A stretch of DNA of 64,000 nt from Flavobacteriales bacterium (GCA_947497485.1 CANMHB010000002.1:1-64000), one strand, 5' to 3'; counted from the first letter of the stretch, positions 46,304 to 56,075 are shown. Notes: generated by a model not told the origin, from the sequence alone. A program made the numbers and translations.

Positions 46304-46825
46304 TTAACCTTCTTTGGATTTTTGAATTATTGACGTAGTAGAAAATCCATCAACCAAGTCTATTGTTACTAATTCACCCCCATTTTGGCGAATTACATCT
46401 GAACCAACGATATACTTCTTGGAACTCGGATTTTGCTCATTGGCGTCATAATCCCCACCCTTTACCAAAACGTCTGGCATTAATTCTTTGATTAAATTGA
46501 TTGGCGTGTCGTCCTCAAAAAGAACAACCAAATCCACAAATCCCAATGAAGCAATAACTTGCTCTCTGGCTTTTTCATCATTAATCGGTCGATTTGGTGC
46601 TTTGTTTAATGCTTTGACAGAGGCGTCACTATTTATTCCTACAATAAGTCGATTTCCAAGTTCAGCGGTTTTTGCAAGATATGTCACATGACCAAGGTGA
46701 AGAATATCAAAACATCCATTGGTAAAAACAACTTTTTCTTGTTTTAAATGATACATGGCAACGAGTCTTTTAGCCTCTTCCAAGGAAACGATTTTGGACA
46801 AGACAAATCCTAAACGATCAGACAT
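46304..46825 (-). CDS. rfaE2: D-glycero-beta-D-manno-heptose 1-phosphate adenylyltransferase (RfaE2)
   Basis: The 173-residue protein is a nucleotidyltransferase with the cytidylyl/adenylyl-transferase signature FTNGCFDILHLGHVTYLAK (HxGH type) and VGINSDASVKALNK. The C-terminal half DLVVLFEDDTPINLIK and PDVLVKGGDYDANE matches the RfaE domain II. It activates heptose 1-phosphate with ATP for LPS inner core synthesis. Only domain II is encoded here, so the kinase (RfaE1) must be elsewhere. Its ATG overlaps the panD stop (TAATG). Other small adenylyltransferases cannot be fully excluded. Confidence 0.9.
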   Translation of the reverse strand: MSDRLGFVLSKIVSLEEAKRLVAMYHLKQEKVVFTNGCFDILHLGHVTYLAKTAELGNRLIVGINSDASVKALNKAPNRPINDEKAREQVIASLGFVDLVVLFEDDTPINLIKELMPDVLVKGGDYDANEQNPSSKKYIVGSDVIRQNGGELVTIDLVDGFSTTSIIQKSKEG

Positions 46826-47175
46826 TAATCAAGAAGATTTGTTTTCTCATTTGGAAAAACGAGCGAAGGCTTGAAAGATTTTGCTTCTTCAAAATCCATA
46901 AATCCGTAACCAATAATGATGATAATATCATCCACAGCAACTCGACGGGCTGCAGGACCATTCAAACAAATCATTCCAGAATTGCGATCACCTTTAATTA
47001 CGTATGTTTCAAAACGCTCGCCATTATTGATATTTACGATTTGAACCCGCTCTCCTTCAATCAAATTAGCAGCTTCCATCAAATCTTGGTCAATTGTAAT
47101 ACTACCAATGTAATTCAAATCGGCTTGCGTAACCCGAACACGATGAATTTTAGATTTTAATACTTGAATCAACAT
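46825..47175 (-). CDS. panD: Aspartate 1-decarboxylase
   Basis: The 116-residue pro-enzyme makes beta-alanine for pantothenate. The self-cleavage site Gly24-Ser25 ([12 protein letters not shown]) that generates the pyruvoyl cofactor is intact, as are the substrate-binding Lys9 and the GAA/NGPAAR segment ([14 protein letters not shown]). It lies downstream of panC by 43 bases and overlaps rfaE2 by one base, so panC-panD-rfaE2 form one operon. Confidence 0.97.
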   Translation of the reverse strand: MLIQVLKSKIHRVRVTQADLNYIGSITIDQDLMEAANLIEGERVQIVNINNGERFETYVIKGDRNSGMICLNGPAARRVAVDDIIIIIGYGFMDFEEAKSFKPSLVFPNEKTNLLD

Positions 47176-47218
47176 AAAATTGATAAAATGAGCGACAAAA
47201 ATAAATTAAATAAACGGA

Positions 47219-48052
47219 TTAAAATAACAAATTATCAATCAGTCGCACTTTACCGCAATAGGCAGCTATGCAACAAACAGCTTCAAAATTCCAGTTTGAA
47301 ATTTCACTTAGGCTTTCCGCATCTACTATTTCTAAGTATTCCAATTTCAATTTTCCAGAATTAAAAAAGTCTACTGCTCGATTTTTAAGTTCATCAGGTT
47401 GATAGTTCTGTTTGTTTTGTTTTACAAAATTCAATGTTTCCCAAATAATAAGCGCTTCGTCTTTTTCAACTGCGCTGAGACGCATATTTCTGCTACTCAT
47501 TGCAAGTCCACTCTGTTCTCGTTTTGTTTCGCAAGCAACGATTTCAATTGAAAAATCATATCGTTTTGTCATAAAACGAATTACAGCTACTTGTTGAAAA
47601 TCTTTTTGTCCGAAATATGCCCGATTCGGTCTTACTATTTTAAAAAGGTTGTGGACTACATGAACTACACCCTTGAAATGCCCTGGTCTATGCTTTCCTT
47701 CTAAGCTAGTGTCTAAGTTTCCTAAATCAATTGGGACAAAAGGGTCTTCTTTCGGATATATTTCATTGAAATCAGGATAAAAAAGTAAAATAGAATGGAA
47801 TTTTTTCGACAAAAGCTCCATATCTTTTTCTAGCGTCCTTGGGTAATGTTCAAGATCCTCGAGGTTATTAAATTGTGTAGGGTTTACGAAAATACTTACC
47901 ACTACAATGTCATTCTCTTTATAGGCCCGCTCAATTAATGATAGATGTCCTTCATGCAATGCGCCCATCGTCGGAACAAAACCAATCTTTTTATCTTGAT
48001 TTGCCAGATCACTTAGTCTATTTCTTAACGATGAAACAGTTGTTATGAGCAT
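47219..48052 (-). CDS. panC: Pantothenate synthetase
   Basis: The 277-residue enzyme condenses pantoate and beta-alanine with ATP. Motifs are VPTMGALHEGHLSLI (HxGH), VVSIFVNPTQFNNLEDLEHY, YFGQKDFQQVAVI and SGLAMSSRNMRLS. Beta-alanine comes from panD, the next gene. The ATG at 48052 lies 22 bases after the -7 box at 48074-48081. Confidence 0.97.
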   Translation of the reverse strand: MLITTVSSLRNRLSDLANQDKKIGFVPTMGALHEGHLSLIERAYKENDIVVVSIFVNPTQFNNLEDLEHYPRTLEKDMELLSKKFHSILLFYPDFNEIYPKEDPFVPIDLGNLDTSLEGKHRPGHFKGVVHVVHNLFKIVRPNRAYFGQKDFQQVAVIRFMTKRYDFSIEIVACETKREQSGLAMSSRNMRLSAVEKDEALIIWETLNFVKQNKQNYQPDELKNRAVDFFNSGKLKLEYLEIVDAESLSEISNWNFEAVCCIAAYCGKVRLIDNLLF

Positions 48053-48073
48053 CTATATTTAAATTACAGAAGG

Positions 48074-48081
48074 CAAAGCTA
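48074..48081 (-). promoter_or_regulatory. -7 box (TAGCTTTG) of the panC-panD-rfaE2 operon
   Basis: An exact TAnnTTTG match on the minus strand, 21 bases before the panC ATG. It is back to back with the plus-strand box at 48113-48120. Confidence 0.55.
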
Positions 48082-48112
48082 GAGCTTTTTATGAAAGTTC
48101 ACGAAAAATTAG

Positions 48113-48120
48113 TAACTTTG
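48113..48120 (+). promoter_or_regulatory. -7 box (TAACTTTG) of the glycogen synthase-DUF4270-glmS operon
   Basis: An exact TAnnTTTG match ending 17 bases before the ATG at 48138. It forms a divergent pair with the panC box 31 bases away, so the -33 regions overlap. Confidence 0.6.
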
Positions 48121-48137
48121 CACACTATCATACTTGA

Positions 48138-48962
48138 ATGGAAAAGAAAAAAGTCCTATTTATTTCCCAGGAAATATTCCCGTTTTTACCCAAATCAGAA
48201 ATTTCTTCAACTGCTCGCCGATTACCTCAAGTTGTTCAAGAGGCGGGGAAAGAAATTCGCGTATTCACTCCTCGATTTGGCGCTATTAATGAAAGAAGGC
48301 ATCAACTTCACGAAGTTATTCGATTATCAGGTCTTAATATTTGTATCGATGATCAAGATCACCCACTTATCATAAAGGTTGCATCTGTTACATCTGCAAG
48401 AATGCAGGTATATTTCATTGATAATGACGAATATTTTAAGCGTAAAACTACGCTTCAGGATGAAAGCGGTAAATTCCATCTAGATAATGATGAACGTGCA
48501 ATGTTCTTTTGCAGAGGCGTTTTAGAAACAGTTAAGAAATTGGGATGGCAACCAGATGTTATTCATTGTCATGGTTGGTTTACTGGAATTATGTCATTGT
48601 ACATCAAACATGTTTATAACAAAGATCCCCATTTCAAAGATACAAAGGTTGTATATTCACTTTATAACGATGCCTTTGATGTTCCTTGGGACAAACGATT
48701 TGCTGAGAAATTGAAATTCGATGGTTTTCCTGAAGAGGTAGCAAATAAATTTGAGGATACCTCTTTCTTAAATGTGACGAAATCCTTTATCGATTATTGT
48801 GATGGTCTTTCCATTTCCGTAGATAACTTAAATCCAGATTTACGTTCAATTTTTGATGCTGCTGCGCATTGCCATAAACTTGAATACGTCCAGGAGGAAA
48901 ACCAAGCAAAAGAATTTTCGCTCTTTTTTGACAAAGTGGTTGAGGAAAGTGTTTTGGCTTAA
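48138..48962 (+). CDS. Short GT5 glycogen/starch synthase-like protein (N-terminal domain only)
   Basis: The 274-residue protein matches the N-terminal catalytic domain of glycogen synthases: VLFISQEIFPFLPKSEIS at the start, LPQVVQEAGKEIRVFTPRFG, PDVIHCHGWFTGIMSLYIKH, and KVVYSLYNDAFDVPW. The usual KxGG loop is replaced by KSEIS, and the C-terminal GT-B half (about 200 residues with the nucleotide-sugar site) is missing. The next gene starts right after its stop, so there is no room for a frameshifted remainder. Similar short proteins recur near panC, DUF4270 and glmS in related genomes, from memory. Enzymatic activity is doubtful; a regulatory or binding role is possible. Confidence 0.8.
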   Translation: MEKKKVLFISQEIFPFLPKSEISSTARRLPQVVQEAGKEIRVFTPRFGAINERRHQLHEVIRLSGLNICIDDQDHPLIIKVASVTSARMQVYFIDNDEYFKRKTTLQDESGKFHLDNDERAMFFCRGVLETVKKLGWQPDVIHCHGWFTGIMSLYIKHVYNKDPHFKDTKVVYSLYNDAFDVPWDKRFAEKLKFDGFPEEVANKFEDTSFLNVTKSFIDYCDGLSISVDNLNPDLRSIFDAAAHCHKLEYVQEENQAKEFSLFFDKVVEESVLA

Positions 48963-50258
48963 ATGTCAATGAAAATAAAACTTTACCATACCATTGTTCT
49001 TTTTGCGGCTTTAGCGCTGGTAAGTTCTTGTAAAAAAAAAGACTTTCTAAATGGTAAAGATGTAATAGACCAAGATGAATTACTTCAAGGAACTACCACC
49101 GACACATTTGACATTATTACCTACACAATAGCTGAAGACTCTACCATTACGAGCAATCCCGTAAACGTTGTACTTGGTAGTTATCATGATCCGAAATTCG
49201 GAACATTTGAAGCATCTTTTTATACTCAAGTTCGCTTAGCAGGATTAAATCCAAATATTGGTGATCCGACAACAATTGCAATTGATTCGTTTGTTTTGGC
49301 AATGGTCTATGTGGGTTATTATGGAGATTTCAGTCCGCAAACGTTTCAAGTTTTTGAATTAAATGAAGATTTATACTTGGATTCAACCTATTATTCCTTT
49401 ACAACGAAATCGATAAAATCACCAAATCTAATTGCGAGTGGTCAAGGGACAATTACTCCTACCCCTACTGAAAATTCAATTGTTGGAACGGATACGGTAA
49501 ATCCACAACTACGCATTCCATTGGATACGAATCTTGCTAGAACTCTTATTAATGAAGCAACAAGTGGTAGTGCCACATTTGGAAGTGATGAGGCATTCAA
49601 GGGCTATTTCAAAGGAATAAAAGTTCAAACTAATAATCCACCGCAAAGTTCAGGTTCGGGTGCAATTTTGTATTTTGACTTGAATAACCCAGCTTCAAAA
49701 ATGACTATTTATTTCAAACAAGATGGGCTAAGTAAAACCTTGGATTTTTTAATTAATAAAGAATGTGCTGATTTTACGCACATTGATATAGAAAATTCAG
49801 GTAAACCCATACAAAATGTTCTTCAAGATAGCACAAAAGGAAACTTTGAATATTATGCACAGGCTTTTAAGCATCGAGCCATCGTTCAAATTCCTGGGCT
49901 GAATAACTTATCAGAAAAAATTGTTGTTCATCGTGCAGATTTAACCTTGCCTATTCAATATCAAACTGGATACAGATATCGACCTGGGTTCAGTGTTTCG
50001 GCTGCTACGAAATTGAAAAACACAGATAATAGCTATACAAGTCTCGGAATCCTCGGTGATTTTGATGACTCTAAAAAACAGTTTAAGTTGAACCTAAAAA
50101 ATTATGTTCAAGCAATAGCAAACAAGAATATTGAGAACAACGGCATAGTAGTGTCGCCACGATTTTTTATTAATTCAGCCGAACGGATTGTGTTTAATGG
50201 TAAAAATACCAATAACAAATCTAAACCTAAATTAATCCTAACCTATACAACATATTAA
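48963..50258 (+). CDS. DUF4270 family lipoprotein
   Basis: The 431-residue protein has a lipoprotein signal with lipobox Cys23 (LALVSSCKKKDF); a second in-frame ATG two codons later is an alternative start. The mature sequence fits DUF4270: VNVVLGSYHDPKFGTFEASF near residue 60, a beta-rich middle, and HRADLTLPIQY before a C-terminal VVSPRFFINSAERIVFNGK. It is likely exposed on the outer membrane; function is unknown. It starts immediately after the GT5 stop and ends 2 bases before glmS, an arrangement conserved in Flavobacteriales as far as I recall. Confidence 0.88.
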   Translation: MSMKIKLYHTIVLFAALALVSSCKKKDFLNGKDVIDQDELLQGTTTDTFDIITYTIAEDSTITSNPVNVVLGSYHDPKFGTFEASFYTQVRLAGLNPNIGDPTTIAIDSFVLAMVYVGYYGDFSPQTFQVFELNEDLYLDSTYYSFTTKSIKSPNLIASGQGTITPTPTENSIVGTDTVNPQLRIPLDTNLARTLINEATSGSATFGSDEAFKGYFKGIKVQTNNPPQSSGSGAILYFDLNNPASKMTIYFKQDGLSKTLDFLINKECADFTHIDIENSGKPIQNVLQDSTKGNFEYYAQAFKHRAIVQIPGLNNLSEKIVVHRADLTLPIQYQTGYRYRPGFSVSAATKLKNTDNSYTSLGILGDFDDSKKQFKLNLKNYVQAIANKNIENNGIVVSPRFFINSAERIVFNGKNTNNKSKPKLILTYTTY

Positions 50259-50260
50259 TT

Positions 50261-52105
50261 ATGTGCGGAATTGTTGCATACATTGGAAAAAAAGAAGCTT
50301 ACCCAATTGTATTGAAAGGCCTTAAGCGATTAGAGTATCGCGGCTATGATAGTGCAGGTGTAGCCTTGTTAAATAATGGAAATCTAAATATTTACAAAAG
50401 AGCTGGTAAAGTATCTGCCTTGGAAGAATACGCAAACCAGTTTGACGTTAAAGGAAATGCAGGGATTGGCCATACGCGTTGGGCAACCCATGGGCTTCCG
50501 AATGATGTTAATGCGCACCCTCATTATTCAATGGATGGATCAATTGCCTTGATTCATAATGGAATTATTGAAAATTATGATGTGCTTAAGAAAGAGCTAA
50601 TCAGTGAAGGTTATGAATTTCGAAGCGAAACAGACACGGAGGTACTCGTTCATTTAGTTGATAACATTTCTAAGAAAGAAGGTGTTTGGTTTGGAGAAGC
50701 ATTGCGCATCGCATTAAACCATGTCGTAGGAGCATATGCAATCGTAGCGATTTCAAAAAACTTCCCTACCCGATTAGTTGCTGCAAGAAAAAGCAGTCCG
50801 CTTGTGGTTGGAATAGGAACTGAAGGAGATTTCTACCTAGCTTCAGATGCGACACCAATCGTGGAATATACCAAAGAGGTAGTTTACTTAGATGATGAGG
50901 AAATTGCGGTAATTGATTTAGAAAAAGGATTCAAATTATACAATATAAAAGATCAACAAAAGACACCTTATATTCAAAAACTAGAACTCGAATTGGAGGC
51001 GCTTGAAAAAGGTGGTTACGAGCATTTTATGTTAAAAGAAATCCATGAACAACCTAGATCGATTCACGATTGTTTTAGAGGAAGACTTAATTCTACAGAT
51101 GTATGGGTTTCATTAGGTGGAGTTCGTGCCTATGAACAAAAAATGATTCAAGCCAACCGACTAATTTTTGTTGCTTGCGGAACGTCATGGCATGCTGGGT
51201 TAGTAGGAGAATATTTAATTGAGGAACTAGCTCGTATCAACGTAGAGGTTGAATATGCAAGTGAGTTTAGGTATAGAAATCCAATCTTGACAGAAAATGA
51301 TGTTGTTATTGCAATTTCACAGTCAGGGGAGACAGCCGATACATTAGCTGCTATTGAATTAGCGAAATCAAAAGGTGCAACGGTTCTTGGGATTTGTAAT
51401 GTAGTTGGATCATCTATTTCAAGAGCAACACATGGTGGATCATACACACATGCGGGACCAGAAATCGGTGTGGCTTCTACAAAGGCTTTTACTGCACAGG
51501 TTACCATTTTGACCTTGATGGCCTTGTCTTTAGGTCGTAAAAAAGGAACCATCAGTGAATGGGATTTTCAATTACTACTTTCCGAATTGGAAAACGTTCC
51601 TAATCTGGTTAAAAAAGTGTTGGAAGCAAATGCTCACATTGAAAAAATCGCTGCAAAATATAAAGATGCTACAAACGCTTTGTATCTTGGTAGAGGGAAT
51701 TTGTTTCCTGTGGCACTTGAGGGAGCTTTGAAATTAAAAGAAATATCCTACATTCATGCCGAAGGTTATCCTGCAGCTGAAATGAAACACGGTCCTATTG
51801 CCTTGATTGACGAAAACATGCCAGTATTTGTTATTGCAACGAAAGGGAATTCTTACGAAAAAGTTGTTTCCAATATTCAAGAAGTAAAAGCGCGAAAAGG
51901 AAAAATAATTGCCATTGTTACTGAAGGTGACGAGCAAGTCGAAAATATGGCTGATGATGTAATTGAAATTCCAGCAGTTAATGAGTTTTTAGCTCCTTTG
52001 ATTGCAACAATTCCACTACAACTTCTATCCTATCATATTGCTGTAATGCGCGGATGTAACGTTGACCAACCAAGAAATTTAGCAAAGTCTGTAACGGTAG
52101 AATAA
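50261..52105 (+). CDS. glmS: Glutamine-fructose-6-phosphate aminotransferase (isomerising)
   Basis: The 614-residue enzyme makes glucosamine-6-phosphate for peptidoglycan and LPS. Cys2 (MCGIVAYIGKK) is the glutaminase nucleophile, with GHTRWATHG and the following NGIIENY typical of the N-domain. Two SIS domains follow (VACGTSWHAGLVGEYLIEEL, ISQSGETADTLAAIELAK, VASTKAFTAQVTIL, ALYLGRGNLFPVALEGALKL), and the C-terminus DQPRNLAKSVTVE holds the catalytic Lys region. No glmS ribozyme-like leader is present, since DUF4270 ends 2 bases upstream. Confidence 0.98.
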   Translation: MCGIVAYIGKKEAYPIVLKGLKRLEYRGYDSAGVALLNNGNLNIYKRAGKVSALEEYANQFDVKGNAGIGHTRWATHGLPNDVNAHPHYSMDGSIALIHNGIIENYDVLKKELISEGYEFRSETDTEVLVHLVDNISKKEGVWFGEALRIALNHVVGAYAIVAISKNFPTRLVAARKSSPLVVGIGTEGDFYLASDATPIVEYTKEVVYLDDEEIAVIDLEKGFKLYNIKDQQKTPYIQKLELELEALEKGGYEHFMLKEIHEQPRSIHDCFRGRLNSTDVWVSLGGVRAYEQKMIQANRLIFVACGTSWHAGLVGEYLIEELARINVEVEYASEFRYRNPILTENDVVIAISQSGETADTLAAIELAKSKGATVLGICNVVGSSISRATHGGSYTHAGPEIGVASTKAFTAQVTILTLMALSLGRKKGTISEWDFQLLLSELENVPNLVKKVLEANAHIEKIAAKYKDATNALYLGRGNLFPVALEGALKLKEISYIHAEGYPAAEMKHGPIALIDENMPVFVIATKGNSYEKVVSNIQEVKARKGKIIAIVTEGDEQVENMADDVIEIPAVNEFLAPLIATIPLQLLSYHIAVMRGCNVDQPRNLAKSVTVE

Positions 52106-52150
52106 AGAAATTTAGTTGCTTTTTTTGAGTGTAAGCTATAAACTTTATTC

Positions 52151-53083
52151 TTAGAAACTTCTATACCATTGCAACATTGGAATCGGGATAGGTACTGCTT
52201 CGCCATTCGTAATTATTCCTGTTAATCCAAATTGAAAGGCATTTCCATCTTTGACATGAACACGTATACCAGGAATTAAAAATGCGACTCCGCTCTTTTT
52301 ATATGTATAACTGCCATTATAACCGGGAATCGTAACAGTTTTTGGAGGGACAATGAATGAATCAAATACCAAACTTACTTTTTTACCTATTTTGGTCATT
52401 CCTGCAAAAGAAAATAAGAAACGTCCATTAACGTCACCATCAAAACCGACTGCGCCATATCCACCAGAAAATGCTAAATTATGTGTTCGATTACCAAATG
52501 AAATTGATGTAAACGGAAGAGCTAAACCACCAACAACACCAATATTTGGAAATGAAAGCCAGGATGTGGTGCCAAGAATTGCCCCAATACAACCATGAAC
52601 TGATTTCCCCATTTCAAAACTATATTTGGCTGTTCCAAGAATGGGTGTGGCGAACCAAGATGTCATAACCCCAAGACCCAATCTATCCGTAACCGCGAAT
52701 TGCACATCGGGACCGAACCAATTCCATTGCATATAATTTTCTCCTTTTTTCAAAGGCAAACCATTTGTTGTAATAAAATAACGTGTTGCAAATTTGTCCT
52801 CACCGATGTAATCGCCATTTGAATTAAACTCTTGAGATGATACTGCTGTCAATTTTTTTACCGCATATTGTGGGATATAAACCTCTCGTTTTTCAATGGT
52901 TAAAAGCAATATTTCACGAGAATCATTCTTGAGAATATAACCTATTAGTTCATTTCCATCCGTTGTAACGACTTTATACAAGGTAGAATCTGCCACTTGC
53001 ATTGAATCTGGCTTTACTTGTGCGCAAATAGGATAAGCCAAGAAAAAAACAAAAAACAAAATACAGAAAGAAATAATCTTCAT
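52151..53083 (-). CDS. Secreted beta-rich protein of unknown function
   Basis: From the ATG at 53083 the protein has 310 residues with a signal peptide (SFCILFFVFFLAYPICAQ). A TTG start at 53110 would overlap the promoter box at 53108-53115 and is rejected. Residues about 30-75 form a small domain (VVTTDGNELIGYILKNDSRE, VYIPQYAVKKLTAVS). The rest has many Gly/aromatic beta-strand stretches, suggesting an outer-membrane barrel (GLGVMTSWFATPILGTAKYS). I do not know a family name. Confidence 0.7.
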   Translation of the reverse strand: MKIISFCILFFVFFLAYPICAQVKPDSMQVADSTLYKVVTTDGNELIGYILKNDSREILLLTIEKREVYIPQYAVKKLTAVSSQEFNSNGDYIGEDKFATRYFITTNGLPLKKGENYMQWNWFGPDVQFAVTDRLGLGVMTSWFATPILGTAKYSFEMGKSVHGCIGAILGTTSWLSFPNIGVVGGLALPFTSISFGNRTHNLAFSGGYGAVGFDGDVNGRFLFSFAGMTKIGKKVSLVFDSFIVPPKTVTIPGYNGSYTYKKSGVAFLIPGIRVHVKDGNAFQFGLTGIITNGEAVPIPIPMLQWYRSF

Positions 53084-53107
53084 AACCACTTTTATTAATA
53101 AACACCT

Positions 53108-53115
53108 CAAAATTA
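53108..53115 (-). promoter_or_regulatory. -7 box (TAATTTTG) for the 52151-53083 gene
   Basis: An exact TAnnTTTG match on the minus strand, 24 bases before the ATG at 53083. It decides the start choice for this gene. Confidence 0.5.
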
Positions 53116-53159
53116 CTGTTTAAATTCTAAATATGAAATTGATAATATGACAGCCTAAA

Positions 53160-55298
53160 ATGAGAATTAATGGCAACTTTATTAACTTTATAACGTTTAA
53201 ATTTTTGAAAAAATATTTTTTGAAAAATATACTGATATTAATTGGTCTTTTGTCCTACGGGGCCCTACTTTTTGGTCAACCTGTAACCGCTAGTGATTGT
53301 CCACAAGCAGTAAACATCTGCAATAATGCAAGCTTTCAAATAGATGCCAATGGAAGTGGGGTTGAAGAATTAGATAATAGTCCGATATCAAATCCAAGCA
53401 CAAATCCAGCTTCTGGTAATTCTGGTTGTCTTTTAACTGGAGAGACAAATAGCACTTGGATGATCATTAACGTAGCTAGCAGTGGCACATTAGAATTTTC
53501 ATTTGGAGCAGCAAACGGTTATTCTGGATACTATGATTGGATTATGTGGCCCTATTCGGCTAATGCATGTTCTCAAATTGCTTCTAATCAACTTGCGCCA
53601 ATTAGATGTAATTGGAACTTATCCTCTGCTGGATTCACTGGGATTGCCTCACCTGTTCCCGCCGGAGGCAATGCAGGAAATTTTGAACCCGAATTGGCTG
53701 TTACAGCTGGCCAGCAATTTGTTTTATGCTTGTCGAACTTCAGTAACAGCATCACAACATTGCCGTTAAATTTCTTCGGAACTGCAAACGTTAGTTGTAA
53801 TACAGTCATCCCAGTAACTGTAAACAGTCAAACAATTTGCCCTGGAGAATCTGTTACACTTACGGCTTCATATTCAACAGGTAGCCTAACTACTTTCACT
53901 TGGTCACCAGGGGGAATGACAGGACAAAGTATTACCGTTAGCCCAACTTCTACAACAACATATTCTGTTACAGCTACAGGTACTACTGCAAATGGTGGTG
54001 TTGCAAGTGGTGTGGGTTCTGGAACCATCTCGGTGTTATCTTCTACAAATCCTGCATGTGGGTGCACCGTAACGGCAAGCAATACGGGTCCTGTTTGTGT
54101 TGGTAACACGTTCAATCTATCAGCATCGAATCTGACAAATGGAACCTACGACTGGACATTAAATGGGATATCAATCGGTTCAACGCAAAATGTAACAAAT
54201 TTGCCCACTACGGCTCCTGGCTCTTATACAATAAATTTAACGGGAACAGATGGAGCTGGTCATGTTTGTACTTCTTCTACCACCTTGATTGTAAATCCAC
54301 TCCCAAACGTGAATGCAGGATCTGATATTTCAACCTGTCGAAATCTCCCTGTAACTCTTACTGCTTCAGGAGCGAATACGTATAACTGGTCGAACAATAT
54401 TCAAAATGGAGTTGCATTCACTCCTACTCTGTCTGGAACATTTTCGGTCATTGGAACTGATTTAAATGGTTGTCAGAATTCTGATGATTTGATTTTAACA
54501 TTTCTAAATGCCATTCCGCCTCAAATTACTCCAAATGAAACAATTGGTTGTAATCCATTTGCTGTAACCTTCCAAAATAACTCTGGACAAGTACAAAATT
54601 GTTTTTGGAATTTTGGGAATGGAGAAACGGCTAATTCATGTTCTAACCAATCTACCACATACTCACAAGTCGGATGTTATGATGTTACTTTAAGTCACAC
54701 CGATAACCAAGGGTGCGACACCAGTGTAACTTTTAACGACATCGTGTGTGTTGAAGAATCAAAAGCAGTATTCAGTGTATCTCCTGGAGTTATCGGACCA
54801 GGAAATAATAATGTTACGTTTTTCAATAGTTCCCAAGGTGCTGAAAGTTATTTATGGTTATTTGGTGATGGAAATTCATCTACACTTTACGAACCCACCC
54901 ATGAATATGATATTTCCACTCAAACTGGCTATGAAGCAGCTTTAATAAGTTATTCAGCCGCGGGATGTCCTGACACAGCATTTATTTCCATTAGTTATGA
55001 GGAACAATTAATCTTTTATGTTCCAAATTCATTCACCCCGGATGCTGATGAACATAATCAATTGTTTAAACCTGTATTTACAAGCGGATTTGACCCATTC
55101 AATTTTGATATGAAAATTTATAATCGTTGGGGAGAATTAATTTTTGAAAGCAATGACCATTCAAAAGGTTGGGATGGATCATATGGCACTAAAGGAATAG
55201 ACGCCCAAGCTGGAATTTATTCGTGGATAATCAATTTCAAACCGAAAAACAACGACGAAAAGATTACCGTAAATGGTTTTGTTAATGTTCTAAAATAA
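53160..55298 (+). CDS. Secreted PKD-like protein with type B T9SS sorting domain
   Basis: The 712-residue protein has a long N-region before its hydrophobic signal (FLKNILILIGLLSYGALLFG, cleavage before QPVTA), so the start may be slightly downstream. It contains a Cys-rich N-terminal beta domain (CPQAVNICNNASFQI) and Ig-like modules. PKD-like domains include FWNFGNGETANSC and YLWLFGDGNSSTLYEPTHEY. The C-terminus is a canonical gliding-motility-associated domain (YVPNSFTPDADEHNQLFKP, IYNRWGELIFES, AGIYSWIINF). It is probably a surface or extracellular adhesive protein. It converges on sdhB with a 9-base gap. Confidence 0.88.
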   Translation: MRINGNFINFITFKFLKKYFLKNILILIGLLSYGALLFGQPVTASDCPQAVNICNNASFQIDANGSGVEELDNSPISNPSTNPASGNSGCLLTGETNSTWMIINVASSGTLEFSFGAANGYSGYYDWIMWPYSANACSQIASNQLAPIRCNWNLSSAGFTGIASPVPAGGNAGNFEPELAVTAGQQFVLCLSNFSNSITTLPLNFFGTANVSCNTVIPVTVNSQTICPGESVTLTASYSTGSLTTFTWSPGGMTGQSITVSPTSTTTYSVTATGTTANGGVASGVGSGTISVLSSTNPACGCTVTASNTGPVCVGNTFNLSASNLTNGTYDWTLNGISIGSTQNVTNLPTTAPGSYTINLTGTDGAGHVCTSSTTLIVNPLPNVNAGSDISTCRNLPVTLTASGANTYNWSNNIQNGVAFTPTLSGTFSVIGTDLNGCQNSDDLILTFLNAIPPQITPNETIGCNPFAVTFQNNSGQVQNCFWNFGNGETANSCSNQSTTYSQVGCYDVTLSHTDNQGCDTSVTFNDIVCVEESKAVFSVSPGVIGPGNNNVTFFNSSQGAESYLWLFGDGNSSTLYEPTHEYDISTQTGYEAALISYSAAGCPDTAFISISYEEQLIFYVPNSFTPDADEHNQLFKPVFTSGFDPFNFDMKIYNRWGELIFESNDHSKGWDGSYGTKGIDAQAGIYSWIINFKPKNNDEKITVNGFVNVLK

Positions 55299-55307
55299 CA
55301 ATAAATA

Positions 55308-56075
55308 TTATTTTTCGCTCGTTAAAGACGCCTTTAAAAATTCACGATTCATTCTCGCAATATTTTCGATGGAGATTCCTTTTGGACATTCTACTTCGCA
55401 AGCACCGGTGTTTGTACAGTTTCCAAAACCTTCTTCATCCATTTGACGAACCATATTTAATACGCGGTCTTTTGCTTCAACTTTTCCTTGAGGAAGAAGT
55501 GCATATTGAGAAACTTTCGCGCCAACGAAAAGCATTGCAGAACCATTTTTACAAGTTGCAACACAAGCACCACAGCCAATACAAGCAGCAGCTTCAAACG
55601 CTTTATCTGCATCTGCTTTAGGAATAGGAATTGCATTCGCATCCATTGTTCTTCCAGATGTATTAACGGAAACAAATCCTCCGGCTTGTTGAATTCGATC
55701 AAATGAACTTCTATCAACAACTAAATCCTTTACAATTGGAAACGCAACCGATCTCCATGGTTCAACATAAATAGTGTCACCATCATTAAACATTCTCATG
55801 TGTAATTGACATGTTGTTGTACCTGTATCAGGTCCGTGTGCACGACCATTGATATATAACGAACACATTCCGCAGATACCTTCTCGGCAGTCGTGATCAA
55901 AAGCCACAGGGTCTTTTTGTTCGTTAATCAATTGTTCATTTAGTTGATCTAACATTTCAAGAAACGAACTATCCGTAGAAACATTATCTAGTTTATATGT
56001 TTCTAAAGAACCCTTGGTTTTATTATTTTTCTGTCTCCAGATTTTTAATGTGATGTTTATCGTTTTTGCCGCCAT
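55308..56075 (-). CDS. sdhB: Succinate dehydrogenase/fumarate reductase iron-sulfur subunit
   Basis: The 255-residue protein has the [2Fe-2S] site [20 protein letters not shown], the [4Fe-4S] motif [19 protein letters not shown] and the [3Fe-4S] region [15 protein letters not shown], all cysteines intact. It passes electrons from the FAD subunit to the quinone site. In this operon it is separated from sdhA by 514 bases holding an unrelated four-helix-bundle gene. Confidence 0.97.
   Translation of the reverse strand: MAAKTINITLKIWRQKNNKTKGSLETYKLDNVSTDSSFLEMLDQLNEQLINEQKDPVAFDHDCREGICGMCSLYINGRAHGPDTGTTTCQLHMRMFNDGDTIYVEPWRSVAFPIVKDLVVDRSSFDRIQQAGGFVSVNTSGRTMDANAIPIPKADADKAFEAAACIGCGACVATCKNGSAMLFVGAKVSQYALLPQGKVEAKDRVLNMVRQMDEEGFGNCTNTGACEVECPKGISIENIARMNREFLKASLTSEK

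Noticed and set aside
48091..48375. Alternative open frame beginning with ATG at 48091
   Set aside because: It overlaps the GT5 gene in another frame, lacks any family resemblance, and its start lies upstream of the promoter box at 48113-48120.
48138..48962. Glycogen synthase as a truncated pseudogene with its C-terminus in another frame
   Set aside because: The DUF4270 gene starts immediately after the stop and fills the downstream sequence in all its length, so no remnant of a GT-B C-domain is present.
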